This document shows positions 1 through 13,433 of a stretch of 64,000 nt of DNA, piece after piece. The translations under genes were made by a program, and so were the position numbers. Under the pieces are notes generated by a model, which worked only from the letters and a program-made list of their open reading frames with translations, was not told the DNA's origin and ran no database searches. Every line of letters starts with the position of its first letter. Positions within the stretch are counted from its first letter, which is position 1. Source of the stretch: Allacma fusca (Eukaryota > Arthropoda > Collembola > Symphypleona > Sminthuridae); contig OX359247.1 in NCBI GenBank assembly GCA_947179485.1, forward strand, positions 12,004,588 through 12,068,587, written 5' to 3'.

Positions 1-341
1 GGTGGTTTGTTTGTTATAGTTTTGTTTTACCTTATCGCGGTTTTGTTTTGTTCTAGTTTTGTTTTTTTGAAAACTGATTTGGTTTGTTTTGTTTTGTTCA
101 AAAAACAAGAACTGAACAAAAGAACAAACAAAACGCGAACAATATTACACCACTACATGTGGGGCACTAGGGAGCTGGTCGACTTTTTTCAACAGAACTG
201 AATTTCCCATATATCATGGCTTCAGAAACCAACGTGTTTTGATTTTTAATATTCTTTTCCCAAGCACGACCACAGTATACCTCTCTGAAAACATATTTTC
301 CAGGAAATTAGCCATTGTGCACAGACGTTGTAATGTACCTT
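1..341. repeat. low-complexity repeat-rich left edge
   Basis: The first ~145 bases alternate TTTTGTTTTG-type runs with their approximate complement (ACAAAACAAAC), so the segment could fold back. This looks like the subterminal part of a transposon cut by the window edge. No coding signal is seen. Confidence 0.3.
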
Positions 342-1530
342 TAGGGTATGTCGATTGAAAATGCCCTGCAGTATTTGCCCGCCCAGCTGAAAATGCCCAA
401 AATACCTGCCCACATGCCCAAAAACTGGGCATGTGGGCAGCTTTTGAAAAATGCCCCTGATTTTGGGCATTTTGGGCAGGGCAAGTTGGGCATTTTCATG
501 GCACCAAAATTGGGTTACTAGCATACTTGTATTCAGAATATCCCTCCAAATGCATGAAAGCCCAGCCAAGGGTAAGTTACAAATGTGAATGTCTGGTAAT
601 TCGCTTCTTCGCGTATATTTTAATGGCAAAAACAGTCAAATCAATTTAATTTCATTGACATGAGGTGATATCATTTATTTATTCTACGAAAATAAATTTC
701 TGCGTAAACAATAATATGAAATAAATTTTCATATGCGTTACTGACGGGCGGGCAGAAGTACTATTTTCTTTTGAAGTACGAACTCCTAAAGTAAAAATCT
801 GGTGGTAATGGATCAGTCAAAATTTAAATGGGTGATGTAGCTGAATTTTATACTCCTTTTATTCTACATCACTATTGTCTGCAGTTTGCAACGATCAGCC
901 AAAAATGGCTCGAGTAGAAACCAATATACATCCTCCATACGGGTCCCCCAAATATTGTTGTTTGTAGTTTTATAGTGTATAAAGCAATTACCGTATAGGT
1001 TCAAATTTTAACCGAAAAGACATTTCTGATCACAGTAATATACATACATGCATAGGGGTATGTGAATATTCCCAGGATGGTGGAGGTTCATTTTACATCG
1101 TCTGCAGTTTGGAAAAATAGTTCCTAGAATATTTTAATTTATAGCCGTATCGTGTACTGTACAGGTGTTTCACAAATTGTAATGTTCAATATGACCTGTG
1201 ATATCCAAACGTATTTCATCACCGGTTGAATTAACTTTGTCAAAATAATGACATACAGAATAAAATTTTCAAGATAATTTTGAACGCTTTTTCTCCAAAA
1301 TTACAAAGAAATTTTCAAATTCATTGTCAAATTGTATAGATTGTTCTATTATATTCCACGATTCTGCCCAAAATGCCCAATTTGCCCTCAATGAAAATGC
1401 CCAAAATGCCCTTGCCCAATATGCCCTATTATGCCGCCCTCGCCCTGAAATGAAAATGCCCAAAATGCCCTGTCATTTTGGGCGGGCGAGTTGCCCAAAA
1501 TGCCGGGCATTTTCAAATCGACATACCCTA
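342..1530. mobile_element. non-autonomous hAT-like element, copy A
   Basis: The element has terminal inverted repeats that begin TAGGGTATGTCGATT and continue TGAAAATGCCC; the right end is the reverse complement apart from one T/TT length difference. The flanking 8-mers are TGTACCTT and TATACCTT (7 of 8 match), as expected of an old 8-bp hAT target duplication. A TAG-type terminus also fits the superfamily. Both ends (342-500 and 1360-1530) carry arrays of GCCCAAAATG / CATTTTGGGC, like the subterminal transposase-binding repeats of hAT elements. No transposase is readable inside. The same termini occur on the element at 3949-5669. Confidence 0.72.
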
Positions 1531-3948
1531 TATACCTTATAGTTACTCATTGGAAGTGACATTACATACAAAACGAAAACTTACTTCAGCATAATATTTC
1601 GAAAAGTAAAGTATGTCAATGTTAGCGGCGCGACCGTGTAGAGCGGTCGTACGACCTGGTCATAACTCATTCCCACTTCTAGCTGCAGTCAAATATTTTT
1701 ATTACTGTTTTCCATGTGAATCTACTATTGCGATTCCTTAGTTGAGCTACCTGAAGGCCTCCATTTCAAAAGTTAAGTTTAATCAGCAATTTCCCACCTG
1801 TATTATGGTAATGCCTATCAAGGGTGAAACAACGTTCGCCAAAACGGGGACACAACGTTCCAAAAATGAAGAACGTACACATGTGACCAATGTAAACAAA
1901 TTACATTTATACTACCTTATATAGTGTTTATAATTATCAGGAAATCCATATCATTTTCGGCCGCATCCCCCTAGCCCATCGAAGTAGCGGTGATGCAAAA
2001 CATACAATTCCCTTATTTGCAAGGAAACCCTTATATGTACATATTCTTGATTTTTCAAAGCTTGCTTCATTGACGTCGTCCAAGAAATACGATCACAATT
2101 GCCACAGACGTGAGGCGAAATAAAGATGTTTTTGGGATTTTGTACATTACTAATGTTTGTTCCCGGCAATATTTTTTCTCAAATAACTGACGCTAATTTT
2201 TAGGAAATATAGCCTTTCCAGGGAGCTACCCAGCTTGCCCCCACCTTAAGAATTGAGGTATGTCCCATGAAAACAGAGTGTAAGGATGAGGCTATTCAGG
2301 TTTAAAAGCGAAGGTATGAAAAGGGGTGAACAGGAGGAATTTCTGATCTTGCAAGTTTTTCATGAACGGTCTGACGTTCATAAATTATTCTGTGATGCTG
2401 TCTATGGGGTGAAAAAAACGATTGTCCCCTTGACTCATGCAATATTTCCGGCAAATCTTTAAAACCAATTGCATTTTATTGAATATTTCGGATGTAGTTG
2501 TGCATGTACATATGTAACGATGGAACGCAGGTGAGCAGGTGATACAAATGGAACTCGAGAAAAGGCGAAGAACTCACCAAATGTGTACAGGTTGTTTCAT
2601 ATCTTTTGTCTCCCCCCATTTTCTAGCACCCTTTTTCAGATTTTTCAAAATGTGTTTCATCACGCTAGCTCAAAAGCCGGGATGCAGCGGTCAAAGAATT
2701 GTTGGAAAAAGTTATAAGTGCTTTCAATTTGTTTATTCTCAATTTTAAAAAATATATATTTTTGAAGATATTTTGTTGGAAATTTGTGGCTTCCGGAAAA
2801 GCTATCAAACAGGTCTCTGCTTTGAGAATTTTGAGTATGACTCGTAAGAATAAAGACCAAGATTGGGAAAATTCATGATCAGGAATCAGGACCAAAGATA
2901 CGGAAGACGGCCTGTCATTCAGAAAAACATTCGATGATGTATCTACAGCAATTATACAGAGGATTCATTTGAACCAAATATCATCTTCTCAAGTCAAAAA
3001 CTGTGGTCTGAGGAACTGAAAATGTGAGGCAATATTGAGACCATGAAAAGAAATGTATTGTTTAAATGAATTCAGAAACCTTACCTTATATTTTCAGCTT
3101 CTAAGGTCTCAATTTTTGACTTCGAAACATGGTACATATTTGGCTCAAATGAATCCCATTGAAATTTGCTACAGCGCTCTGATCTTACAGATCAGGTCCA
3201 CAATTCTCAACTTAGAGACCTACTGAAAGTCAATAAAATTTCCTAAAAATGTGCATCAAAAGAAGTTTAGGAAAAATTTTTGGCTGGAAACAAAAATTTG
3301 AATTGTCTAAAATCCTAAAAATGTATTGACTTTGCTGCAGATTTTGAAAATTGTGACCGCAATTCTTGGTATGGGTCCGTGAAGCAAATTTTTAAAACCT
3401 AGAAAAAAATTTGCTTGAAAATGGGGGAATCACTTATTTCGCGTTCTTACCCTTTTATGTGGGCTACAGCGGGGGGAACAAAGAAGATGAAACAGCGAAA
3501 CAACCCGTACAATTATGACTGCAATTTCGGTGGCTGTCACAATTTCATGACAAAAGAGTTTCGTGAGTAGCACTTCACAGTAAAAAGCAAATGGCCTAGT
3601 TTTATCACGTTAGTAAGTACGATATGGCAGAAGTGAGTAGTAAAGGGAGGAACTGAGGGGTAGAACTAATCTACCGGGAGCATGGAAGTTTTGCGGGACA
3701 CGGGACGGGATGGTTCCGGGGACAACAAAATTGTCCCTATAGATTAGGAATAGATAGAGGAATAGGGGAACTAAAAATGTCCCCAAAGATACCCGGGACG
3801 GGGACAACAAAATTGTTTCCAACCAAAATCATTACACCCGCATCCATTCCAAAGACTTATAAATCTGGTAACTTTACCCAGTTAGACATTTTTCTTACAA
3901 GTTACACGAAATATTATTTACATCCCGAAATTCTCATGTCCCCAGAAC
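1531..3948. other. non-coding spacer
   Basis: No supported gene; open frames are short and lack splice or codon support. From about 3660 to 3830 there are clustered GGGAC / GTCCC motifs, including GGGACAACAAAATTGTCCC. They resemble the subterminal motifs of the element at 37337-37806 and may be a fragment of that family. Confidence 0.4.
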
Positions 3949-4156
3949 TAGGGATTGTCGATTTGAAAATGCCATGGCATATTGGGCATTTTCAACTTTG
4001 GGCAAATACGTAGATTTTTGGCATATTCGGCACGGGCATTTTCATTCCTGGGCATAATCGGCATTTTAGGCATATTCAGTTTGAATTTTCGGGTCGATTA
4101 TCTTTTCCAGACGTTATTGGTCGCTGCTACTACTTCCACTTGCTACTACTGCACAC

Positions 4157-4971
4157 TAGTGCTGTCCATTGGAACAGGAGACACCCAGGTTTTTGGCAAC
4201 AGGAACAGGAATGGGTGCGTACGGGAACACAAATTTTGTTCCCAAAACACTTTGGGAACGTTTGGGAAAACATAAATTGTTCCCAAAATATGGGAACAAA
4301 AGTGGGTTTGGGAACAGGAACAAAACGTGTACCTACCTGGTATTCACATGGAGTTTATAATACAAAAATACCATACAAATAAAATATTATTTTAAAAGTA
4401 CGTCGCAACATGTGAAATACAGTAAGTCACTCTTTCGCACGTCATTATTTAACAAAATAATAAATAATTATTTAACACGTGGCAAAAATGAAATTATCTG
4501 GAACTTAAACCCAAAATTGTATCTCAGAAAACTCCAGCGTGCTCTTATTATCTATCCTTAACATCAGCAAAAGTATGTTGAAAGTGTTACTTGTCTTAGC
4601 TAATTTCAGTTACTACTGTACTTTACTGCGATGATTAATTTAATGACTGTTACTGAATTCTCATTTAAATTCGAGTAAGTAAAGGTATTGGAGATGGTGT
4701 GCTGTTATTTATTTTTAATAAAGTCGATTTGATATTGGGTTTTTTAAATCGATGCATGAATAGTTACCTGGGGCATAAATGTGAAAGTTGTACTTTTCTG
4801 CTAGTCTTTAAGTACTTTTGAGAACAGGAACAGGAACAGGTCCAGGAACTTTGAATTGGTACCCATTTTTATGGGAACAGGAACAGGACCATTGCTTTTG
4901 TTCCTGAAAAACCGGGTACAGGTACAGGAACAGGCATGGGTACCAAATTTCCGTTCCCATGGACAGCACTA
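4157..4971. mobile_element. nested hAT-like MITE
   Basis: The inverted termini are TAGTGCTGTCCATTGGAAC at the left and the reverse complement of TAGTGCTGTCCATGGGAAC at the right (one mismatch in 19). They are flanked by a perfect 8-bp duplication, CTGCACAC, at 4149-4156 and 4972-4979. That 8-mer fits the nTnnnnAn preference known for hAT elements. Both ends are packed with GGAACAGG/GTTCCC repeats (4170-4340 and 4825-4965). The middle is AT-rich and non-coding. The whole element lies inside the copy at 3949-5669. Confidence 0.88.
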
Positions 4972-5143
4972 CTGCACACTACCCCGCTCACATCGTGATA
5001 ACTAAAAACGATTACTCGGCGGTTTTAGCACACAGGTAAACAAATCTGGTCATTAGACAATAAAATTGTAGGAGTTGTAGTTTTTACAACATCTAACCAT
5101 TGTTACTACTGGACAAAACTCACATTTTGGAATGCAATAAACT

Positions 5144-5296
5144 ATGCCAACCTCGAAGCACTGGTCAGAAAATTTGAGAAATTTTATTTACGCTGGAGGC
5201 GAAGCAACTGCTTCAGAGGCTGAAAGTTATACAAATCAAAGTTCTGATGCGGAGGATTTGTTGATGACGTATTTATCACTCGAGTCTTCTGATTAA
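5144..5296 (+). pseudogene. 50-residue frame in element B, possible transposase remnant
   Basis: A 50-codon ATG-to-TAA frame, acidic at its end (SSDAEDLLMTYLSLESSD). It lies in the body of the hAT-like element between the nested insertion and the right subterminal array. Its composition looks protein-like (few rare residues, alternating charged and hydrophobic), so it may be the tail of a decayed transposase. I cannot match it to a defined transposase domain. Confidence 0.3.
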
Positions 5297-5669
5297 CTTT
5301 ATACAAAATGCATTCGACAATAATTCAATATAAAGTGTCTGTATGATACACAGCGAGTATCTTTTGAAATATAATACATTTAAACAAAATTGCCATGTAC
5401 GCCTTTAATAGGATTTCATTGTAATAGTGAATAGTGGCATTTTTGGCTCGATTGTATTATTGAGTCTTACCTACCAGAAATACAGAATATTCCCGGATGA
5501 AATGTCGAATATGCCCAAAATGCCGAATATGCCCTGCCGAAAATGCCCAAATTCAGGGCATTTTCCCAATGTGCCAATATGCCCAAAACTATGGCACGTT
5601 GGCGGGCATTTTGGGCATATTCAGCTTGTCAGGCATATATGCGAGGGCATTTTCAATCGACATTCCCTA

Positions 5670-6240
5670 CCCAGAACCTCAGGACGCCTCATCCAAAAAA
5701 ACATACTTTTTTTAATCTGAAAAAAGTCCCCAATCAGAGTAAATATTTCGTGGTTAATTCCGTTATTTATGTTACAAAGTTATCAGTAAATGAACTGCCC
5801 TATTCATTCAAGCTACAGGTATTGATAGTAAAATACAGCATTATACCTACTCATAAAAGGACAGACAACAATTACGTATCTTCCACTTTCATTATCCGAT
5901 AAATATGTATTAAAAGACTTTAATCCTGTAGAAAAGTGGGAAGGGAACAAATACATAGAATGCCTACCTCTGGGGAAAAAGTGAGTTAGACAATACCCAA
6001 AAGTACTTGTCTTACTCCTACATGGGTGAGTAAGGAAAGGAGAAAATTCTAGGATTATAAATAGGCCGAAGTTATAGGTAGGCAAATTCGGTTGAACATC
6101 TTTGTTCTGAAGGCTGCATATGAGCCTGAGCTGAGACGTAGAAAAATAATGTGAAAAATAATATGTTGGTGCTTTCACATATCTTGTCAAAGCCGAATTA
6201 ATTATTTTCAAAACATTCTCCTTTAATACTGCCATACTTC
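5670..6240. other. 3' flank of the HSP20-domain gene
   Basis: Lies between the transposon and the stop codon of the minus-strand alpha-crystallin-domain gene, so it probably includes that gene's 3' UTR. A 146-codon minus-strand frame here has no recognisable content and overlaps the expected UTR. Confidence 0.4.
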
Positions 6241-9200
6241 TTAGAATACCCAAGCTTCCTCAAAATGTAGAATTCCTTTAAAGTCTCTAGCCACGCGTAA
6301 ATTATCTGGACTCAGTCCCTTGGGAAGCTCAATAGTCTCGACTAATCTTTTGGCATTGATATTTTCCCTCTTAGGACGTCTTCCTTCGACCTAAGACAGT
6401 TTTAAAGTTTACCATGTAATAAAATACCTATATCATCTCTGGAATTAGATATTATTTTCATTTCATCATAATTTTGAATTACCACTAGTTTCGTCTTAGA
6501 TTTATCCATGAAGAAATAAATGTCTTCGTCGAAAAATCCATCCATGCTTACGGTGAAGCGATGCCGCCTTTGATCCCCGCTGGCTAGAGAAGAGCCTTTT
6601 TTTGGCCTGCAGTGTACACAAAATATATTATTCATAAGCATACAATCCGATAAAAAGCTACGTCAAGAACAATATGTGCACTATTTTATGGAGCATATAG
6701 ACACCACATACGTAATTAATTCCGTGGGTCTGCTGAAAGAGTTGGAATTCGGGACAACGTCCGAGGGTGAAGGAATAGACATAATCCCTTTTTTACAGAA
6801 TAGCATAATCTTCAAAGGAACATACTTAAGACTGTCCTCAATCGGCTGAGGATTAGTCTGGTTCCGTTGACTCCGTGGTCTCTTCAAGATCGGTTTCAGT
6901 CTCCCGACTTGTTTGCTCCTTGAAGGTTTGACACTTTCTCCCCGATAGTTATCATCTCTAAAACTCATCCTTTGCCTGAAAGGTGTGCTGGTTGGGGGGC
7001 GGTTAGAGGATGTTTCCGCAGGTCTGAGTTCGGGATGCCTTATGAGTCGAGTTCCAGTCCCGGTACTAGTTTTTAGTGTTTTGGAGGAGGGAGTCTCTTC
7101 CCTGGAACTGTTCTGACACTTTGCCTCCGCATTCATGGTAGTTTTTGTGGAGAGATTCGCTCTCACAGAAATATTTGTCCTGAGAGGATTTCCCGAATGC
7201 CTTTCCAGACTCTCTGTTGTGACTTGAGATCTGGAGTAATTTTTTGATTCTCTGTCTTCTTCCTGTTTCATCCTCTCATTCCTCTCGTGCTGAGCTGGCC
7301 CAGGAGATCTTTCATGGTTGTTTTCACAGCATTTTCGGGGAGTTGATTCATTTGAAAGATAGATTCTTTCTGGTGAGTTCCACGGAGGATATCTGCCTCT
7401 ACTTCCAGCATCCTCCTCCACCTCCCCCTCTTGTCTTGTTGAATTCATAAGTGGCGGTGGCTGGTGAGGGCTCGTATTAAACCTGTCAAAGTTTTTCTCT
7501 TTGCTGTCTCGGGGGAAATAGTTTTGCTGGTGCCATTCCCTGTTGTTGTCATAGTCACCGCTAGCATTCCTTGGGATATGTAGCCTACTACTACTACTTG
7601 GCTCCCTTGAAAAATGATTTTCAGCCTGGTCCTGCTTTCTTTCCAAGAAGCTTAAATTGCTCGTGTCTCTGTTATTATTAATGGTATCATGCCTTGGGGA
7701 GGACCCCGCCCCTCTCTCCTCACTAGGGTGTTGTTGGACTTGAGGAGGCAGAGCCGTAGTACTGCTACTACTAATATTATTGTAATTAGATTGATATGCT
7801 CTCTTTGCCATCTCACTCCTTGACCTTGTGAACTCCAGCATGGCTGATTGAACGGGATTCAATGAATAATTTGATTTCGGGTCATGTAACAACCGGGAAG
7901 GAGGAGGATGGGACGGTGGGAAAGACTTCTCCTGCTCATCATTATTCCTCTGATCCCTCCTCATAGAAGTTAAAGATGAGCGAACAAAATGTGAGGTATT
8001 CTTGTCCGGGTATCCTAAAGGAAGCTTACGGGGTTCATGGGGATTTTGGTAGGAGGCCTGTGATTCCGTCAGACGGGGAATGATAGGAATCTCCATTGGA
8101 GCTTGATTCGTATGGAATTTCCGTGTCAGTTCTAGTGGATTTTTAAATGATGCATGTGTTTCACTCGTTTGGGCAGGGAAATAAGTGTTGGTGGGTCGGT
8201 TCCGGGGAGGATTTACAACCTGGATTTGCCTGGATCCATTTGAACTGGGTGAGAACAGGAGGCTTTGACTTTTCCTCGAGCTGGGATCCCTGCTACCATC
8301 CCCGTAGGGAGAATCTGGAGCAATGTTGGAATAATGCTGATCATGTTTAGTTGAGTCATCGAAGGTCGTGTCCCGGTATTTGGTAATGGTGTCACTAGGA
8401 TTTGGGCATAGTTGGTGGCCATGCTTCCAATTTTGGACCTTGGCAGGTGATAGAAATGAATTGTTACTGTTATGAGGTCCGTTGTTAGGTTGTGAATTTA
8501 ACGAGTTTTTACTTGCAGAGTTGAGGTACATTTGATCTACGAGAGAATTACGACTACTGGAACTAATCCAATCCATGAGGGATGGTCGAGAGCCCGAGTT
8601 GTAACTGGAATTTGAGGGGAAGGCTCGATTCATTTTTATTTGACGAGGAGAAAAATTATGACTGCTGGGAGGAGGAAATCTTCGAGCCATTTCTAAAAAA
8701 CGGCGGTCATTCCATCTGTTTGGCCATCCATGGATAACAGCATTCGGAGCTCTGGCCGTAGTCTTATTATTTGTAGTAGGAAAATCATATCGATCGGGAT
8801 CATCTTCCTCGTGATGAGGTGGCTTGGGAAGCCGCTCCTTCTCCTCCTTGCTTTTATACTGTTTGAGCAGGTCTTCGTAAAAGTGTGGATCTTCCGGACG
8901 ATTTATATGATTTGCACGTTCGGGATAAAACTTGCCGTCTTTAGAATAAGTTGTTTGGGTAGAGTTGGGATTTTCTTGGTAAATTGTCCAAAATGATTCA
9001 GTGGCGTTTTTGGGTCGAGAGTCTAAATTATCCTTTAAACGTTCCCTACTCTCTGAGGATGCGTGGGGAAAACTTTGACTTGGCTGTGGATTACGGTAGT
9101 AGGCATTGTCTCGGTGGAAATCTTCATTAGATGGGTTTTGGCTCCCGCCGTAGATGAGAAATTTGGATGATAGGTTCTTGGCTTCATTACGCTCTTGATT

Positions 9201-9452
9201 GAAATAACTAATTCTTCCGTTCCTGTAGGTGTGTCCAAACTTGGAATTAGGGTCAAGGGGTTGAGGAGGACGGGATTGGAGATTAGTTTCATACTCACTG
9301 GGGACAGAGTGTCTGGAGTCATAGATGGATTTATGAACTTCTCTATCACCGTTCCCTGGTTGTTCACGGAGGTGTCTTGTATCGGCGTAGCCATCTCCGT
9401 ATGCTACTCTCCGGCCGGAATTTTGATAAGTGTCACCACAAGGGGAAGCCAT
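6241..9452 (-). CDS. long disordered protein with C-terminal alpha-crystallin (HSP20) domain
   Basis: Three exons fit one frame: 9452-6712, 6606-6483 and 6390-6241. Donors are GTATGT and GTAATT; acceptors are CTGCAG and TCTTAG; introns are 105 and 92 bp. The product is ~1004 residues. I start at the ATG at 9452 because no ATG lies further upstream in the frame. Residues 1 to ~900 are low complexity, rich in Ser, Asn, Pro, Arg and Gln, with no recognised domain. Residues ~927-1004 read as an alpha-crystallin domain: RHRFTVSMDGFFDED, then KTKLVVEGRR across the second junction, then VETIELPKGLSPDN and a GILHFEEA strand. This order matches beta-strands 2-9 of small heat-shock proteins. The usual C-terminal I-x-I tail is absent. 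Such chaperones are typically 15-30 kDa, so a 900-residue disordered N-terminus is unusual. The domain call is firm; the cellular role is unknown. Confidence 0.8.
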
Positions 9453-12400
9453 CAGAAATTTTTTGTTGTTTATATAGGTATACAATATACTAGTGTTTTG
9501 TAATCAATTTTATTATTTCTTGTCCTTTTTTTATTCTGGTTTCCCTCGTTGTCATTTTTTTTTTGCCAATTATTATTTTCTTATAATTAAACAAGAAAAC
9601 CAATTTACGCTTACATATATGTATGTGGGTTGTAACTATACTGTAAGTGTATATGTACTACTATCTTTTGATTAGTTTACTAAAGTGTACTCCTATCGTC
9701 TAATCACTAATTGAAAACAAATACATTAGATGTTCTTTCTTGATCAATTCCATATTCCATTACTTCCCTACTTGAAACCTAAACATAAGAGTATAAAATA
9801 TACAATTAATTTGTCTTTCACAATTGTGCGTACACTGCACAGTGTACATAATTATTTACTAGTGAAAAATATGTTACTGTTTAAGTGAGTTTATAAATAT
9901 GTAAGTATAACTATAGATGGCTGGATCCACTGTTAAGCTATAAATATTACCAGCATTATTACTAGCTACAACATTAACATAAAATATTGTTAATTAACAT
10001 TTATTATTATTAACACGGAACTTCAAACTTCACCCTATAAACTACAACTTTTCTTATCCACTGCAAGTTAATTATTCTAGAGTTAATTACAATTAACAAT
10101 TTAATTAGCAGGTACATAATGTGAACTTAAAGTATTTTACTATTACAAAATCAAAACCTGAAAAATTACTTATTCGTTAATTTTGTCTATTCGTATGTAA
10201 TAAGATTTTAGTGTAATTTTAATGTAATAAAATTTGTATTCTAATTTGTACGATTAAAATTCTATTTTAATAAAATGCTCCTTTTTTATTACAATTTTTA
10301 CGAAGATGCTTTTTTACTGGCTCGCAAAAAATAGAAATTTTTGAAATTAAAATAATTACCCGTCATTGATGGCTAACTACAGAGCTTCTGTCAAACGAGA
10401 AAATAAAGTAATTAAATTTTCCCCCTTGAAACTAAAATGAAATAATATTAGTATTAAAAGCTTAATTCTATACTTTATCACGTAATGTGTTGCCAAAAAA
10501 CTAAATAACTCCAGGTATTTAGCTGTTCGCTATGCCAAACATTTTTAATAATCAAAAATAGCATGCACGAATAATTTTATTTGTCTTATCCTTTCATTGC
10601 ATTAGTTTAGTACCCATAAAATTAGTGTGTAGAATAAATGCAATGATATTATTGGTCACTTAGTTCCAGATAGGCAACTGTGATATGTATAAATCCTTTA
10701 AGGTTCTGAATGACAGAAGGCAGTGCGGGAGCTGTCCTCATGAAGTGAATGTCCTTTGAATAATTTTCATAAGTTGATGACTAATCGGGACCTTTAGATG
10801 TAATTACAAGAAATGAGATGTATTTTAACGCACGCTGTGCCTGAGTCTATTTGCTATGGTTTAGTCGGTGCATCACTATTATTTACACTCAAGTCCTTTC
10901 AGTCGACTAAAACTGTAATACTGTACTTTCTGTCTTCACCACTCTATATCTGTGAAGACCAAAGCTAAACCCCAGTCAGAAATACTCAGTCAGAGTGTCT
11001 TGCTTCCATGCAGTTTCCCTTTACTTTACCCAACCTCTTCAGTCACTGAAGCCTCAGCTGGAGGTCTTTGGTTAGGTCCCACTACAGTTTCTCTCAGTGG
11101 AAGCAAATTTCCATTCTCTTGAACAAATAAATAAGATTGACAAATCTGTATTCAGCATATTGCACTTGAAACTGCTTCTCTGTCCCATCCCTTGATGCTA
11201 ACTATTTTAAGAATTGAGTGTGATATTCCCAAAGATTGTACATCAAATCAAGCCCAATTATTCTCATTGGGTCAGACAGGGGTTTAGGGTTGAGGCTAGA
11301 AAGGAAAATGAGAAGCGACGAATAAAAACCTCCAACAAGGGATTTTATGAGATTAAAAGGAAAATAAAATTACTCCGCGAGAGCGGAGTTGTGTGTGTGT
11401 GTGTGTACGACGGCGTCAATCATGTTTTTTTAGATTGCATTGGATTTATATTGTCCGTCATGTCCTGACTAGAGGAGCCCGATAGGAGCAAAATTTCTCA
11501 TCCATCCAAAAAGATGACAGCCACACGATGGTTTAGTTTGCAGTGGGAGTAGAGGAAAAACAAAAAGTAAAACCGATTGATTTGAAGAAAAACAAATCCA
11601 AAATAAAGACAAATTGAACATCTCATCCCAGCCAGTAAATACTTTACTTCAAGGTCTAATCTTACAGTCATAACACATCAATGTGTGTCTACATGGACAC
11701 AAATCACATACATACACACATCAAATGCATGTCTTTAAGACTCATCCTTTTCGTACATTTCTTTGTTATTCTTCCTATTCATGTCTAGTTATAGAATATT
11801 AACTATGATCCCGTTCACGTTCATATCCCACATATAGTGCATATACATAGATACATGGGTCTTGTGATAGAAGACTTTCTGAGGGGGATCTTCATATAGG
11901 ACAGTCAAATCAAAGCCTTGGTCATATAAATAGTTGTAGCCCTTAATAAAATGCTAGAGACTTGTAATTATCCACACAACTTGCTGACAATGAGAGGGTT
12001 GTGAAGACGATGAACCAACAACTGAAAAACTCCATAAGGCTCAGGCTTGAAAGGAAAATGTTAATGAAATAACCAACTTTCCGCCAGTTGTCTCGGAGAC
12101 TTATAACTGAAAGATATATTACAAAGGGGGGAAAGATGTACTTATTATTACAGTTACGGTTTGAGGGAGACTTTTTCTCGTCTCCCTGGATTCTCCATGC
12201 ACACAAAGCAATCACATTATAAGTAAAAGACACATGCCCAACAGATGTTAATAAAACCTAAAGGAGCATTTGTCCGCCGGGATATGTACGTCCAACATGA
12301 GAGATTCATAAACACCATAAGAACCTACTCCAGGAATGCATACATATATACATACATATATCCATCCTCCAAATAAAAGTACCATACATCCACTTAATAC

Positions 12401-13408
12401 GTGTACGACCAACAGAGAATCCTGCCCTTTGGTTTTTCCCAAACCTCGAAAACTTCCAGATCCTTGTTCATCTTCTTGGGCATCTTGGTGAGTTTTATAG
12501 TTCATTCTAGGAGTAAGTAAAATACATAGGATTTTCATTTATATATACAAAGTCAATTGTTCATTTCAAGGGCTAAAACAAAGCCGAAAACTTCAACAGT
12601 TCTATGTATAGATAGATCTATCTATCTCTGTCTATATACATACATAAGTATAATCATAAAGTCCGAGGAAATACCGTGTAGCCCGTCTCTCTCCATTCAT
12701 ACATGCCGAAGGCTTCCACTACTGCTTTGCTTGACTGCTGGAAGCTGAAGCACGCTTTTACTCTCCTGTTGGTCATGACATCTTTTTCAGTCACAAATCG
12801 TTCGCTGGCCGTAACGCTATACATTTCTCCTGTTTAGCACAAAAACTTTTTAGTTCTCTCAAAACTCTCTCACACGTCGTGTGCAAAGTTGTGCTCTGCC
12901 ATGTAAAAGCCTGAAACCTTTAAAGCATTTTAGACACTCGTTATTACGCTGTTCGTCATTACAACCGACATAAAAGCAACCTCGCACATCACTTTCATAA
13001 GAATTGCTATTAGACAGTTACAAACTTTTATCGTTACTTCCAAGCAACTAGCGCCTTCGTGAAGGTACACGAGGATTGAGAAATATCAAAGTCCTTGTTG
13101 GGACTACAACCGAGTCAGCCCAGTCTCCAGTGTGTGTCAAATATTGTAGGAGGGCTGAGCACAAAAGTGGACATTTACTAAGAGCTGGCATTAGCATCCT
13201 AAATCCGCAAACACGAGATAGAGCATTTAAGTTACGGGAACAAATTGCAAAAACACCAAAAAGCGAAACTCTTTACCACATAGATATTCATTACTCGCGG
13301 GAAAGGCTGATAAAATATTTGTACGCATAAGTACCACCAAGCCAATTCCAGCCTTTTTCTTCACTTTGGCTTCTCTCTATAGTGTATTTGAGCTCTACTG
13401 TAAAGAGA

Positions 13409-13433
13409 CAGAGAGAGAGAGAGAGAGAGAGAA
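13409..13433. repeat. (GA)n microsatellite
   Basis: Uninterrupted GA run of about 22 bases. Confidence 0.9.

Larger units (their letters stand above)
3949..5669. mobile_element. hAT-like element, copy B, with nested insertion
   Basis: The left end reads TAGGGATTGTCGATTTGAAA and the right end is the reverse complement of TAGGGAATGTCGATTGAAAA. An exact 8-bp duplication, CCCAGAAC, lies at 3941-3948 and 5670-5677. GCCCAAAATG arrays lie inside the ends (3960-4090 and 5510-5660), as in copy A. A second hAT-like element (4157-4971) sits inside, so its insertion is the younger event. A 50-codon frame lies at 5144-5296. Exact target duplication and related termini make this a confident call; assignment to hAT rests on TSD length and the TAG terminus, not on a transposase. 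Confidence 0.85.

Noticed and set aside
5813..6253. 146-codon minus-strand frame
   Set aside because: Overlaps the stop and 3' UTR of the HSP20-domain gene in another frame; no recognisable content.
6391..6427. alternative 37-bp intron (donor at the GGTATT near 6427) in the HSP20-domain gene
   Set aside because: It gives the wrong phase and a stop six codons later; the GTAATT donor at 6482 restores the KLVVEGRR strand of the alpha-crystallin fold.
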